Source: Arthrobacter sp. ISL-5 (GTDB taxonomy: Bacteria; Actinomycetota; Actinomycetes; Actinomycetales; Micrococcaceae). Taken from it: DNA of 64,000 bases. The stretch covers positions 62,001 to 126,000 of the forward strand of contig NZ_JAGGPM010000032.1 in the NCBI RefSeq assembly GCF_018613835.1, in the 5' to 3' direction. Below, piece by piece: positions 27,028 to 34,653 of this stretch. Under the pieces are notes generated by a model, which saw only the letters and a list, made by a program, of their open reading frames with translations, did no database searches and was not told the DNA's origin. Each line of letters begins with the position of its first letter. Position 1 is the stretch's first letter. The position numbers and the translations under genes are program-made.

Positions 27028-27351
27028 ATGAGCAACAACAAACTGACCGTTATCGACCGCGAAGGCTCCACGCATCACCTCGAATGGGAGCCGGACCAGA
27101 CCCTGATGGAGGCCCTGCGCGACAACGACCTCTCGGTCCTGGCCTCGTGTGGCGGCACCGCCTCCTGTGCAACCTGCCACGTGTTCGTGGAGAAGGAGGT
27201 ATTCGACACCCTGGGCGAACGCAGCGAGGACGAACTGGAACTGCTTGTCGAAGCCGAGGAGTACCGGGAATGCGGCTCCAGGCTATCCTGCCAGCTCGAC
27301 TTCAGCCGGCATCTCAACGGAGCCACCGTCATCCTCGCGCCCGAGGAGTAA
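27028..27351 (+). CDS. [2Fe-2S] ferredoxin, putidaredoxin/adrenodoxin type
   Basis: A 107-residue electron carrier for the P450. The cluster ligands are Cys41, Cys47, Cys50 and Cys88, the spacing of putidaredoxin-type ferredoxins. The pattern CGSRLSCQL near the fourth ligand is also typical. It starts 9 bases after the reductase stop with AAGGA upstream, completing a class I P450-reductase-ferredoxin set. It is the last gene of the island; repeat copy C begins 3 bases after its stop. Confidence 0.95.
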   Translation: MSNNKLTVIDREGSTHHLEWEPDQTLMEALRDNDLSVLASCGGTASCATCHVFVEKEVFDTLGERSEDELELLVEAEEYRECGSRLSCQLDFSRHLNGATVILAPEE

Positions 27352-27354
27352 CCG

Positions 27355-27416
27355 TTTCGACGGTTCCCTGCGCACTCGATGCTGCGAAGCGTCGAACCGG
27401 CAGGGAACCGTCGAAA
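27355..27416. repeat. Dispersed palindromic repeat, copy C
   Basis: 62-base element nearly identical to copy B, with the same perfect 16-base terminal arms (27355-27370, 27401-27416). The centre forms a second stem, TCGATGCT-GCGA-AGCGTCGA, with one G-T pair. It lies between the convergent ferredoxin and acVLRF1 genes, at the right edge of the island, and may also act as a bidirectional transcript end. Confidence 0.9.
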
Positions 27417-27455
27417 TGGTGCAAACCATCGGAACCGCGCCGGACCGGCAGCGGA

Positions 27456-28127
27456 TTAAGCCGGCGGGTCCGTGACCGTGACACGCACGGCACAGGCATC
27501 CGCGGCCGCCTTCTTCAGCACGGCTGCACGGGGATCGGGGACATCGAGGTAGGCCAGGCGCGGCAGCCCGGCGTAGGCCTTGAGCGCCGGCTCGTCGAGA
27601 ACGAGTTCGGCCATGCCCCTGTCGCCGCCGGGAACGATGTACTCGATGACCTGCCCGGCAAACACCTGCCGTGCCTGGTCCGCGACGGCCTCCACCATCG
27701 AGTCCGCCTGATTGGCGCGGCGCCGCGCGTACCTCTGCTGGGACTGGCCGCCGGCCGCGGTGCGCGACTGCACGTACTTCGACCCGGTCTTGGCGGCCAG
27801 CAGCCTGCCTTCACTCGCCACGGCCACTCCGTACCCGCCCCTGCGGACGAGGACCAGGCCGATCCTCCGTGGTTGCGACGCGAGCGAGGCCAGCCGGGCC
27901 ACGAGGTCGGCGCCCCGTCCGGGCCGGCCGTCGGCCGGCCAGGGCGCCTGCAGCAGCGCGCTGGCGCCGTCGGGCGCAAACAGCCGCACGCCGTCGTCGT
28001 GGTCCTCAATCCCGAGGTCGCCGTGGCTGGAGCCGAAGCGATCCACCCAGCCGGCCAGCCGTGCGCCGGATATGAACGCGGTCCGCGATGCGGCGGCAGG
28101 ACGTCCTGGTGCGCCGCTGTGTGGCAT
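27456..28127 (-). CDS. acVLRF1-type peptidyl-tRNA hydrolase/release-factor-like protein
   Basis: A 223-residue protein with the signature of the actinobacterial Vms1-like release factor family: GSKYVQSRTAAGGQSQQRYARRR, where the GGQ-like Gly-Gly-Gln stretch is the proposed catalytic loop. Members are thought to free nascent chains from stalled ribosomes, by analogy with eukaryotic Vms1/ANKZF1; activity here is inferred from family. AAGGAAG precedes the ATG. It converges on the ferredoxin gene and is divergent from rarA. Confidence 0.85.
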   Translation of the reverse strand: MPHSGAPGRPAAASRTAFISGARLAGWVDRFGSSHGDLGIEDHDDGVRLFAPDGASALLQAPWPADGRPGRGADLVARLASLASQPRRIGLVLVRRGGYGVAVASEGRLLAAKTGSKYVQSRTAAGGQSQQRYARRRANQADSMVEAVADQARQVFAGQVIEYIVPGGDRGMAELVLDEPALKAYAGLPRLAYLDVPDPRAAVLKKAAADACAVRVTVTDPPA

Positions 28128-28189
28128 TGCCGACTTCCTTGCTTCCGTGACCGGACTTTGCCCGGTGAATCTATGAGTAGCCTATCTAT

Positions 28190-29683
28190 GTGGATGATCT
28201 CTTCGGCTCGGGGCCGGACAACGAAGACGCGGACGACGGCGACGCCTCGCCGTCGGGCCGCCCAAGTGGCGGACCTCTAGGCGGGCGCACAGCCTCGCCG
28301 CGCAGCCCGCTGGCTGTCCGGATGCGGCCGCGCACCCTGGATGACGTGGTGGGCCAGCAGCACCTGCTGGGGCAGGGATCGCCGCTTCGCCAGCTGGCTG
28401 CCGGCGCCGATGCAGTCGGCCCGGCCGGTCCAAGCTCGCTCATTCTCTGGGGCCCGCCCGGCACCGGCAAGACGACGCTGGCGCATGTGATTGCGCGCGG
28501 GCCCGGGCGCAAGTTCGTCGAACTGTCTGCCATCACGGCCGGCGTCAAGGACGTGCGCCGGGTCATGGACGAGGCGCTGACCGCCCGCGACCTCTACAAA
28601 ACCACCACGGTCCTGTTCCTGGACGAGATCCACCGGTTCAACAAGGCGCAGCAGGACGCGCTGCTGCCCGGCGTCGAAAACCGCTGGGTGGTGCTCGTGG
28701 CCGCAACTACCGAGAATCCGTCCTTCTCGGTGGTCTCGCCGCTGCTGTCCCGCTCGCTCCTCCTCACGCTCAAGCCGCTGACCGACGCCGACATTCAAGG
28801 CCTGCTCCAGCGCGCCGTGGAGGACACCCGGGGGCTGAACGGCAAGGTCCGGCTGAGTGCCGACGCCCTGGCCCACCTGGTCAGGCTGTCCGGCGGGGAC
28901 GCCCGACGCGCCCTGACCGCGCTGGAGGCCGCAGCCGGTGTGGCTTTCGGCGACGCGGACGACGTCGTCCCTTCCGCCGACGGCGGCATTTCCGCCGACG
29001 CCGACGACGACGGCACTGCCGCCGCCGCGCCGCTGACGGAGGAGCCGGTCACCGTTGAGCTCCGCCACACCGAGCGGGCGCTGGACGTTGCCGCGGTCCG
29101 GTACGACCGCGCCGGCGACCAGCACTATGACGTTGCGAGTGCCTTCATCAAGTCCATCCGGGGTTCCGACGTGGACGCTGCGCTGCACTACCTCGCCAGG
29201 ATGCTGGAGGCGGGGGAGGACCCGCGCTTCGTGGCACGCCGCATCGTGATTTCCGCGGCGGAGGACGTGGGCATGGCTGACCCCACCGCCCTGCAGACCG
29301 CCGTGGCGGCCGCGCAGGCGGTCCAGCTGATCGGCATGCCGGAAGGCAGGATCGTCCTCGCCGAAGCCGTGGTCCACCTCGCCACGGCACCGAAGTCCAA
29401 TGCTGCCTACATGGGCATCAACAAGGCCATTGCGGACGTCCGGGCAGGCCTGGGGAACGGAATCCCCGCGCACCTGCGGGATGCGCACTACCCCGGATCG
29501 AAGCAGCTGGGTCACGGGCAGGGGTACAAGTACGCCCACGACGCCCCGCACTCGGTGGCCCGCCAGCAGTACCCGCCGGACGACCTCGTGGGCCGCGACT
29601 ACTACGAGCCCACCGGCAACGGGGCCGAGCGGGACATCGCCGTCCGGCTCGAACGCCTCCGGAAGATCGTCCGGGGCAAGTGA
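28190..29683 (+). CDS. rarA: Replication-associated recombination protein A (AAA+ ATPase)
   Basis: RarA/MgsA family ATPase acting at stalled replication forks. The 497 residues include Walker A GPPGTGKTT, Walker B LFLDEIHRFNKAQQD, the sensor region VAATTENPSFSV, and the C-terminal tetramerisation domain (YDVASAFIKSIRGSDVDAALHYLARML). An acidic Asp/Ala-rich linker, residues about 260-290, interrupts the domain join. The start is GTG at 28190 with no clear ribosome site and a TATCTAT immediately upstream, so a leaderless or nearly leaderless message is possible. Confidence 0.95.
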   Translation: MDDLFGSGPDNEDADDGDASPSGRPSGGPLGGRTASPRSPLAVRMRPRTLDDVVGQQHLLGQGSPLRQLAAGADAVGPAGPSSLILWGPPGTGKTTLAHVIARGPGRKFVELSAITAGVKDVRRVMDEALTARDLYKTTTVLFLDEIHRFNKAQQDALLPGVENRWVVLVAATTENPSFSVVSPLLSRSLLLTLKPLTDADIQGLLQRAVEDTRGLNGKVRLSADALAHLVRLSGGDARRALTALEAAAGVAFGDADDVVPSADGGISADADDDGTAAAAPLTEEPVTVELRHTERALDVAAVRYDRAGDQHYDVASAFIKSIRGSDVDAALHYLARMLEAGEDPRFVARRIVISAAEDVGMADPTALQTAVAAAQAVQLIGMPEGRIVLAEAVVHLATAPKSNAAYMGINKAIADVRAGLGNGIPAHLRDAHYPGSKQLGHGQGYKYAHDAPHSVARQQYPPDDLVGRDYYEPTGNGAERDIAVRLERLRKIVRGK

Positions 29684-29788
29684 GCATCATGCTAAGATTG
29701 ATGCTTGTCTGGCAAGGCGCGGACGCAAAATCCACCAAATTCACGTTTGATGAGGTAATGCCTGCGCCCAGTAGCAAAAGGCAGCGGT

Positions 29789-29816
29789 TGGCCGATGCTC
29801 TCCATCGTGGAGGCCA
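29789..29816 (+). promoter_or_regulatory. Hairpin in the rpsD leader
   Basis: A nested hairpin (TGGC/GCCA outside, CTCCA-TCG-TGGAG inside) lies 37 bases upstream of the rpsD GTG, within a 170-base gap after rarA. Ribosomal protein S4 often controls its own mRNA, so this could be an autoregulatory element, but it matches no leader known to me. Confidence 0.3.
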
Positions 29817-29853
29817 GTAACACTGACACACCGCAGTAATTGGAAGGACACAA

Positions 29854-30480
29854 GTGGCTAACAACACTCGTGCTCGCCGTACCGCACGCCTCTCGCGTGC
29901 ACTCGGCATCGCTCTGACCCCCAAGGCCGCCAAGTACATGGAGCGCCGCCCGTACGGCCCCGGTGAGCATGGCCGTGCCCGCAAGAAGCAGGACTCCGAC
30001 TACGCCGTACGTCTGCGCGAAAAGCAGCGTCTGCGCGCCCAGTACGGCATCCGCGAAGCCCAGATGACCCGTGCCTTCGAAGAAGCACGCCGCACCAAGG
30101 GCCTGACCGGTGAAAACCTGATCGAACTGCTCGAAATGCGTCTCGACGCCCTCGTGCTGCGTGCCGGCTTCGCCCGCACCATCGCCCAGGCCCGCCAGCT
30201 GGTTGTGCACCGCCACATCCTGGTTGACGGCATCCGCGTTGACCGCCCGTCCTTCCGCGTCGGCGAGGGCCAGCTGGTCCACGTTCACAGCCGCAGCGAA
30301 ACCATGCCTCCGTTCCAGGTTGCAGCAGCCGGCGCACACCGCGACGTCCTGCCCCAGGTTCCGGCCTACCTGGACGTCAAGCTTGACGCCCTGCAGGCAC
30401 GCCTGGTCCGTCGCCCGAAACGCTCCGAGGTCCCCGTGACCTGCGAAGAGCAGCTCGTCGTCGAATTCTACGCACGCTAA
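29854..30480 (+). CDS. rpsD: 30S ribosomal protein S4
   Basis: Primary 16S rRNA-binding protein of the small subunit. The 208 residues start ANNTRARRTARLSRALGIAL and include the S4 RNA-binding domain (DALVLRAGFARTIAQARQLVVHRHILVDG). The N-terminus has no zinc-binding cysteines, so it is the zinc-independent form. The GTG start follows GGAAGGACACAA. The gene stands alone rather than with rpsM-rpsK-rpoA, and a terminator follows directly. Confidence 0.97.
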   Translation: MANNTRARRTARLSRALGIALTPKAAKYMERRPYGPGEHGRARKKQDSDYAVRLREKQRLRAQYGIREAQMTRAFEEARRTKGLTGENLIELLEMRLDALVLRAGFARTIAQARQLVVHRHILVDGIRVDRPSFRVGEGQLVHVHSRSETMPPFQVAAAGAHRDVLPQVPAYLDVKLDALQARLVRRPKRSEVPVTCEEQLVVEFYAR

Positions 30481-30501
30481 ATTTCCGGCAGCGTATCCAA
30501 G

Positions 30502-30532
30502 GAAGCCCGTGGCAAGCGCCGCGGGCTTCTTT
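30502..30532 (+). terminator. Rho-independent terminator after rpsD
   Basis: Twelve-base arms (30502-30513, 30518-30529; one G-T pair), loop AAGC, then TTT. Confidence 0.88.
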
Positions 30533-30625
30533 GTATGTAAGGTACTTGGGGGACATCCGCGGCTGCAGCACGCTGCCGCCGCGGGCCATGTACCGTTCCA
30601 CGGAGTTTCAAGGAGATGAACGTCT

Positions 30626-31000
30626 ATGTCTGGTGGCGATATTGCCGGCCTGATCGCGGCCGGGGTATTTGCGCTCCTGGTCCTGTTGCTTGCCGTCCCG
30701 ATCCTCAAGCTGGGGCGGGTGTTCGATGAAGTGCGGACCTCGATCCGCTCCATCAGCGACGGCGCGACCCCACTCATGGACGAAGTCACGGCGACCGTCT
30801 CCACCACCAACCAGCAGCTGAAGAAGGTGGACGGCATCGCCTCCAACGTTTCGGACGCCTCGGCGAACATCTCGGCGCTGTCCTCCCTGGTTGCCGCCAC
30901 TGTGGGCTCGCCGCTGATCAAGGTGGCCGCCTTCAGCTACGGCGTTCGCTCCGCCTTCGCCGCCCGCAAGAAGCCCGCCGCCGGCCGTCGCAGCCGCTAA
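30626..31000 (+). CDS. DUF948 domain-containing membrane protein
   Basis: A 124-residue protein with one N-terminal membrane helix (about 6-26), a helical segment rich in Ser/Thr and Val (SIRSISDGATPLMDEVTATV) resembling methyl-accepting coiled coils, and a basic tail. DUF948 proteins of unknown role regularly precede alaS in actinobacteria. AAGGAG lies 11 bases before the ATG. The next small gene follows after 21 bases. Confidence 0.85.
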   Translation: MSGGDIAGLIAAGVFALLVLLLAVPILKLGRVFDEVRTSIRSISDGATPLMDEVTATVSTTNQQLKKVDGIASNVSDASANISALSSLVAATVGSPLIKVAAFSYGVRSAFAARKKPAAGRRSR

Positions 31001-31021
31001 GCCCCACCCGGAGAACTGAAA

Positions 31022-31252
31022 ATGAAAAGACTTGTCTGGATGGGAATCGGCGTGGCTATCGGAGTCATCGCCTTCCGCAAAGTCACCGAGGCCCAGGCCA
31101 ACCTGGGGCCGGAGGGCCTGAACCGCGCCGTGGGGCGGCTGGCCGACGGCGTCTACGACTTCGCGGATGCGGTCCGCGCCGGAATGCGCGAGCGGGAGAC
31201 CGACCTCCGTGCCGCGCTCGGCGTCGAATCCCAGGATGTTGTGCGGCGCTAG
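31022..31252 (+). CDS. Small conserved membrane-associated protein (DUF6167-like)
   Basis: A 76-residue protein with an N-terminal hydrophobic helix (LVWMGIGVAIGVIAF) and an amphipathic, charged remainder (LADGVYDFADAVRAGMRERETDLRAAL). It matches, by position and pattern, the small protein found between the DUF948 gene and alaS in many actinobacteria; no function is known. It probably shares a transcript with the DUF948 gene. Confidence 0.7.
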   Translation: MKRLVWMGIGVAIGVIAFRKVTEAQANLGPEGLNRAVGRLADGVYDFADAVRAGMRERETDLRAALGVESQDVVRR

Positions 31253-31363
31253 CCCGCCGCTGCGGGAGAATTAAACCGGCAGTAACCGTTGTTCCGGGAC
31301 TGCCATCTGAATCAACTGTCACGCGGCAGAACGCGTGAACCAAGAAGGGTAAGTAATCAGCTC

Positions 31364-34042
31364 ATGAAGTCGCAGGAGATCACCAAGCGCTGGATCGACT
31401 TTTTCGTCAGCAAGGGCCACACCGCCGTGCCTTCCGCCTCCCTGGTCTCCAGCGACCCCTCCCTGCTGTTCACGGTCGCCGGGATGGTTCCGTTCATTCC
31501 GTACCTGACCGCGCGGGAAGAGCCCCCCTTCAGCCGGGCCACCAGCGTGCAGAAGTGCATCCGCACCGGCGACATTGAGGAAGTGGGCAAGACTGCCCGC
31601 CACGGCACCTTCTTCCAGATGTGCGGCAACTTTTCGTTTGGCGATTACTTCAAGGAAGACGCCATCAAGTTCGCCTGGGAACTGCTCACCACAAGCGTTG
31701 ACGACGGCGGCTACGGCCTTCCGCCGGAACTCCTGTGGGTGACGGTCTACGAAGAGGACGACGAAGCCAAGGACCTCTGGCTCAAGAACACCGGCGTCCC
31801 CGCCAGCCGGATCCAGCGCATGGGCAAGGCGGACAACTACTGGCACACCGGCCAGCCCGGACCGGCCGGCCCCTGCTCGGAGATCTACTACGACCGCGGC
31901 CCCGCGTACGGCGTGGAAGGCGGCCCCATCGCCGACGAAAACCGCTACGTCGAAATCTGGAACCTGGTGTTCATGCAGTACCAGATCAACAACGTCCGCT
32001 CCAAGGACGACTTCGACATCGTGGGCGAGCTGCCCAAGAAGAACATCGACACCGGCCTGGGCATGGAGCGACTCGCCATGATCCTGCAGGGTGTCGAGAA
32101 CATGTACGAGACCGACCAGGTCCGCCCGGTCATCGACAAGGCATCGGAACTCTCCGGCAAGGAGTACACGTCGGCGGAAACGGCTGACGATCCCCACCAC
32201 ACGGACGACGTCCGGATGCGCGTGGTCGGAGACCACATCCGCTCGGCGCTGATGCTCATCGCCGACGGCGTCAGCCCGTCCAACGAGGGACGCGGCTACG
32301 TGCTGCGCCGCCTGATCCGCCGCGCCGTCCGCTCGATGCGCCTGCTCGGCGTCGAAAAGGCCTGCCTGCCGGATCTCCTGCCCGCCTCCCGCGACGCCAT
32401 GAAGGGCGTCTACCCGATCGTGGAGACGGACTTCGACCGCATCAGCCGGATCGCCTACGCGGAAGAGAAGGCCTTCCTCCGGACCATCGCCTCCGGCACC
32501 GCCCGCCTCGAAGACGCCGTGAGCGAGTCCAAGGCCGCCGGCCGGCCGCTGTCCGGCGCCGACGCGTTCGCCCTGCACGACACGTACGGCTTCCCGATCG
32601 ACCTCACCCTGGAGATGGCCGAGGAAGCCGGGCTCAAGGTTGACGAGCCGGAGTTCCGCAAGCTCATGCTGGAGCAGCGCAAGCGCGCCCAGGCCGACGC
32701 CAAGGGCAAGAAGGGCGCCCACGCGGACCTCAGCGCCTTCCAGGAGCTGCTGTCCGAGGGGGAGACCGTCTTCACCGGCTACACCGACCTCGACGGCGAA
32801 TCCCGCGTCCGCGGGATCCTCAGCTACGGCCGCAAGGTCTCCCAGGCCGCCACTGGCGACGAGATCGAGCTGGTCCTCGCCGAAACGCCGTTCTACGCTG
32901 AAGCCGGCGGCCAGGCTGCGGACACCGGCCTCATCACGGGTGACGGCTTCGTCGTCGAAGTTCTCGACGTCCAGCGGCCGGTGAAGGGCCTCAGCGTCCA
33001 CAAGGCGATCGTCCGCGAGGGCGAAATCGCCTCCGACGCGCTGGTGCGTGCCGCGGTGGACCGCGAACGCCGCCATGCCGCCGAGCAGGCGCACACGGGA
33101 ACGCACATCGTGCACGCGGCCCTGCACCAGATCCTCGGCCCGGAAGCCACCCAGCGCGGCTCCTACAACAAGGCCGGATACCTGCGCTTTGACTTCGCCT
33201 GGGGCGAAGGCCTCAGCGCCGCCACCCGTTCCGAGATCGAGGAAGTGTCCAACCTGGCCATCCGGAACGACTTCCGCGTGGAGACCAAGGTCATGGGCCT
33301 CGCCGAGGCCAAGGCGCTCGGCGCGATGGCCCTGTTCGGAGAAAACTACGGCAGCGAAGTCCGTGTCGTGGAAATCGACGGCGCATGGTCGCGTGAGCTG
33401 TGCGGCGGCACCCACGTTCCCAACACGTCCCGCATCGGCAGCCTGTCGCTGCTCGGCGAACAGTCCGTGGGATCGGGCAACCGCCGCGTCGAGGCATTCG
33501 TCGGCATGGACGCCTTCCGGCACCTCGCGGCGGAACGCGCCCTCGTCACGGAGCTGACGGAAATGCTCAAGGTTCCGTCCGGCCAGCTGACCGATAGGAT
33601 CGCCACGACCCTGGCCAAGCTGAAGGCCACGGAAAAGGAGCTGGAGCGGCTCCGCAAGGAAAAGCTCACGGCCGAGGCCGCACAGCTGGTGGGGACCGCC
33701 AAGGACGCCGCAGGCGTTCGTGTCATTGCGCACGACGCCGGCCAGGTCAGCGGTGCGGATGACCTCCGCGGACTCGCCATGGACCTGCGGAACCGCCTTG
33801 GTTCGGAGGCCTCCACGGTGGCCGTGGCCGGAGTCAGCAACGACCGCCCGGTCATCCTGATCGCCACGAATGAAGCCGCACGTGAAGCCGGCGTCAAGGC
33901 CGGGGCGCTGGTCCGGCTCGCGGCCGCCATCCTCGGCGGCGGCGGAGGCGGCAAGGACGACGTCGCCCAGGGCGGCGGCACCGACGCGTCGAAGGTCGGC
34001 CCGGCGCTGGCGGCTGTCGTAGATGCCGTGACCCGGCGCTAG
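31364..34042 (+). CDS. alaS: Alanyl-tRNA synthetase
   Basis: Class II synthetase of 892 residues for tRNA-Ala. The catalytic domain begins with KSQEITKRWIDFFVSKGH; the editing domain has HTGTHIVHAAL and the downstream Cys/His motif CGGTHVPNTSRIG; the C-terminal DHHA1 domain ends in a glycine run (GGGGGGKDDVAQGGGTDASKVGPAL). The ATG at 31364 matches the family N-terminus; 25 in-frame codons upstream are not conserved-looking. ruvX follows after 11 bases. Confidence 0.97.
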   Translation: MKSQEITKRWIDFFVSKGHTAVPSASLVSSDPSLLFTVAGMVPFIPYLTAREEPPFSRATSVQKCIRTGDIEEVGKTARHGTFFQMCGNFSFGDYFKEDAIKFAWELLTTSVDDGGYGLPPELLWVTVYEEDDEAKDLWLKNTGVPASRIQRMGKADNYWHTGQPGPAGPCSEIYYDRGPAYGVEGGPIADENRYVEIWNLVFMQYQINNVRSKDDFDIVGELPKKNIDTGLGMERLAMILQGVENMYETDQVRPVIDKASELSGKEYTSAETADDPHHTDDVRMRVVGDHIRSALMLIADGVSPSNEGRGYVLRRLIRRAVRSMRLLGVEKACLPDLLPASRDAMKGVYPIVETDFDRISRIAYAEEKAFLRTIASGTARLEDAVSESKAAGRPLSGADAFALHDTYGFPIDLTLEMAEEAGLKVDEPEFRKLMLEQRKRAQADAKGKKGAHADLSAFQELLSEGETVFTGYTDLDGESRVRGILSYGRKVSQAATGDEIELVLAETPFYAEAGGQAADTGLITGDGFVVEVLDVQRPVKGLSVHKAIVREGEIASDALVRAAVDRERRHAAEQAHTGTHIVHAALHQILGPEATQRGSYNKAGYLRFDFAWGEGLSAATRSEIEEVSNLAIRNDFRVETKVMGLAEAKALGAMALFGENYGSEVRVVEIDGAWSRELCGGTHVPNTSRIGSLSLLGEQSVGSGNRRVEAFVGMDAFRHLAAERALVTELTEMLKVPSGQLTDRIATTLAKLKATEKELERLRKEKLTAEAAQLVGTAKDAAGVRVIAHDAGQVSGADDLRGLAMDLRNRLGSEASTVAVAGVSNDRPVILIATNEAAREAGVKAGALVRLAAAILGGGGGGKDDVAQGGGTDASKVGPALAAVVDAVTRR

Positions 34043-34053
34043 CTAGCAGATCC

Positions 34054-34653
34054 GTGACCTCATCCGCTGCGTCCCACGTCTACCCCCAGGGCATCAAACT
34101 GGGGGTTGACGTGGGCACCGTCCGTGTCGGCGTCGCCATCTGCGACAGTGACGCCATCCTGGCCACGCCGTTCAAAACACTGGACCGCAACCCCAAAAAG
34201 AACTCCGATGTCCGCGTGATTGCGGCGTTGGCTGCTGAGCGGGGTGCCGTGCAGATTTTTGTGGGCCTGCCGAGGACCATGAAGGGCGAAGAACATGCCT
34301 CCGCCCGCATGGCCACGGAGTACGCCCAGCTGCTGGCCAACGAGCTGGGCCGCGCGGGGCTGGACGTGCCCGTCAACCTCGTTGACGAGCGCCTCAGCAC
34401 GGTCACAGCCCACCGACACCTGCACGAAGCTGGCATGAGCAGCAAAAATCACCGTAAAGTGGTGGATCAGGTTGCGGCTGCGGGAATCTTGCAGCACGCC
34501 ATCGACATGCAAAAAGCCAGGGGAACGGATGTGGGGAGCCGCGTGCGCGCGCTTTTCCAGCCGGGGCTACCCGGAGACGCCGCAGCAAGCAGTGCTGAGC
34601 AGGCTGTCCCGGGGCAAGACACACAATCTTCAGAGGATGGAAGGCTACAGTGA
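34054..34653 (+). CDS. ruvX: Putative pre-16S rRNA nuclease / Holliday junction resolvase YqgF
   Basis: RNase H-fold protein of 199 residues with the metal-binding motif LGVDVGTVRVGVAICD, the segment VGLPRTMKGEE, and VNLVDERLSTVTA near the third acidic residue. Family members process the 5' end of 16S rRNA; the Holliday junction role is older and less certain. A 30-residue disordered tail is an extra. GTG start; the stop overlaps the mltG GTG by four bases. Confidence 0.9.
   Translation: MTSSAASHVYPQGIKLGVDVGTVRVGVAICDSDAILATPFKTLDRNPKKNSDVRVIAALAAERGAVQIFVGLPRTMKGEEHASARMATEYAQLLANELGRAGLDVPVNLVDERLSTVTAHRHLHEAGMSSKNHRKVVDQVAAAGILQHAIDMQKARGTDVGSRVRALFQPGLPGDAAASSAEQAVPGQDTQSSEDGRLQ

Noticed and set aside
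31319..33733. 804-codon open frame antisense to alaS
   Set aside because: Shadow of a high-GC gene; alaS on the other strand is complete with all motifs and no family is seen in the antisense frame.
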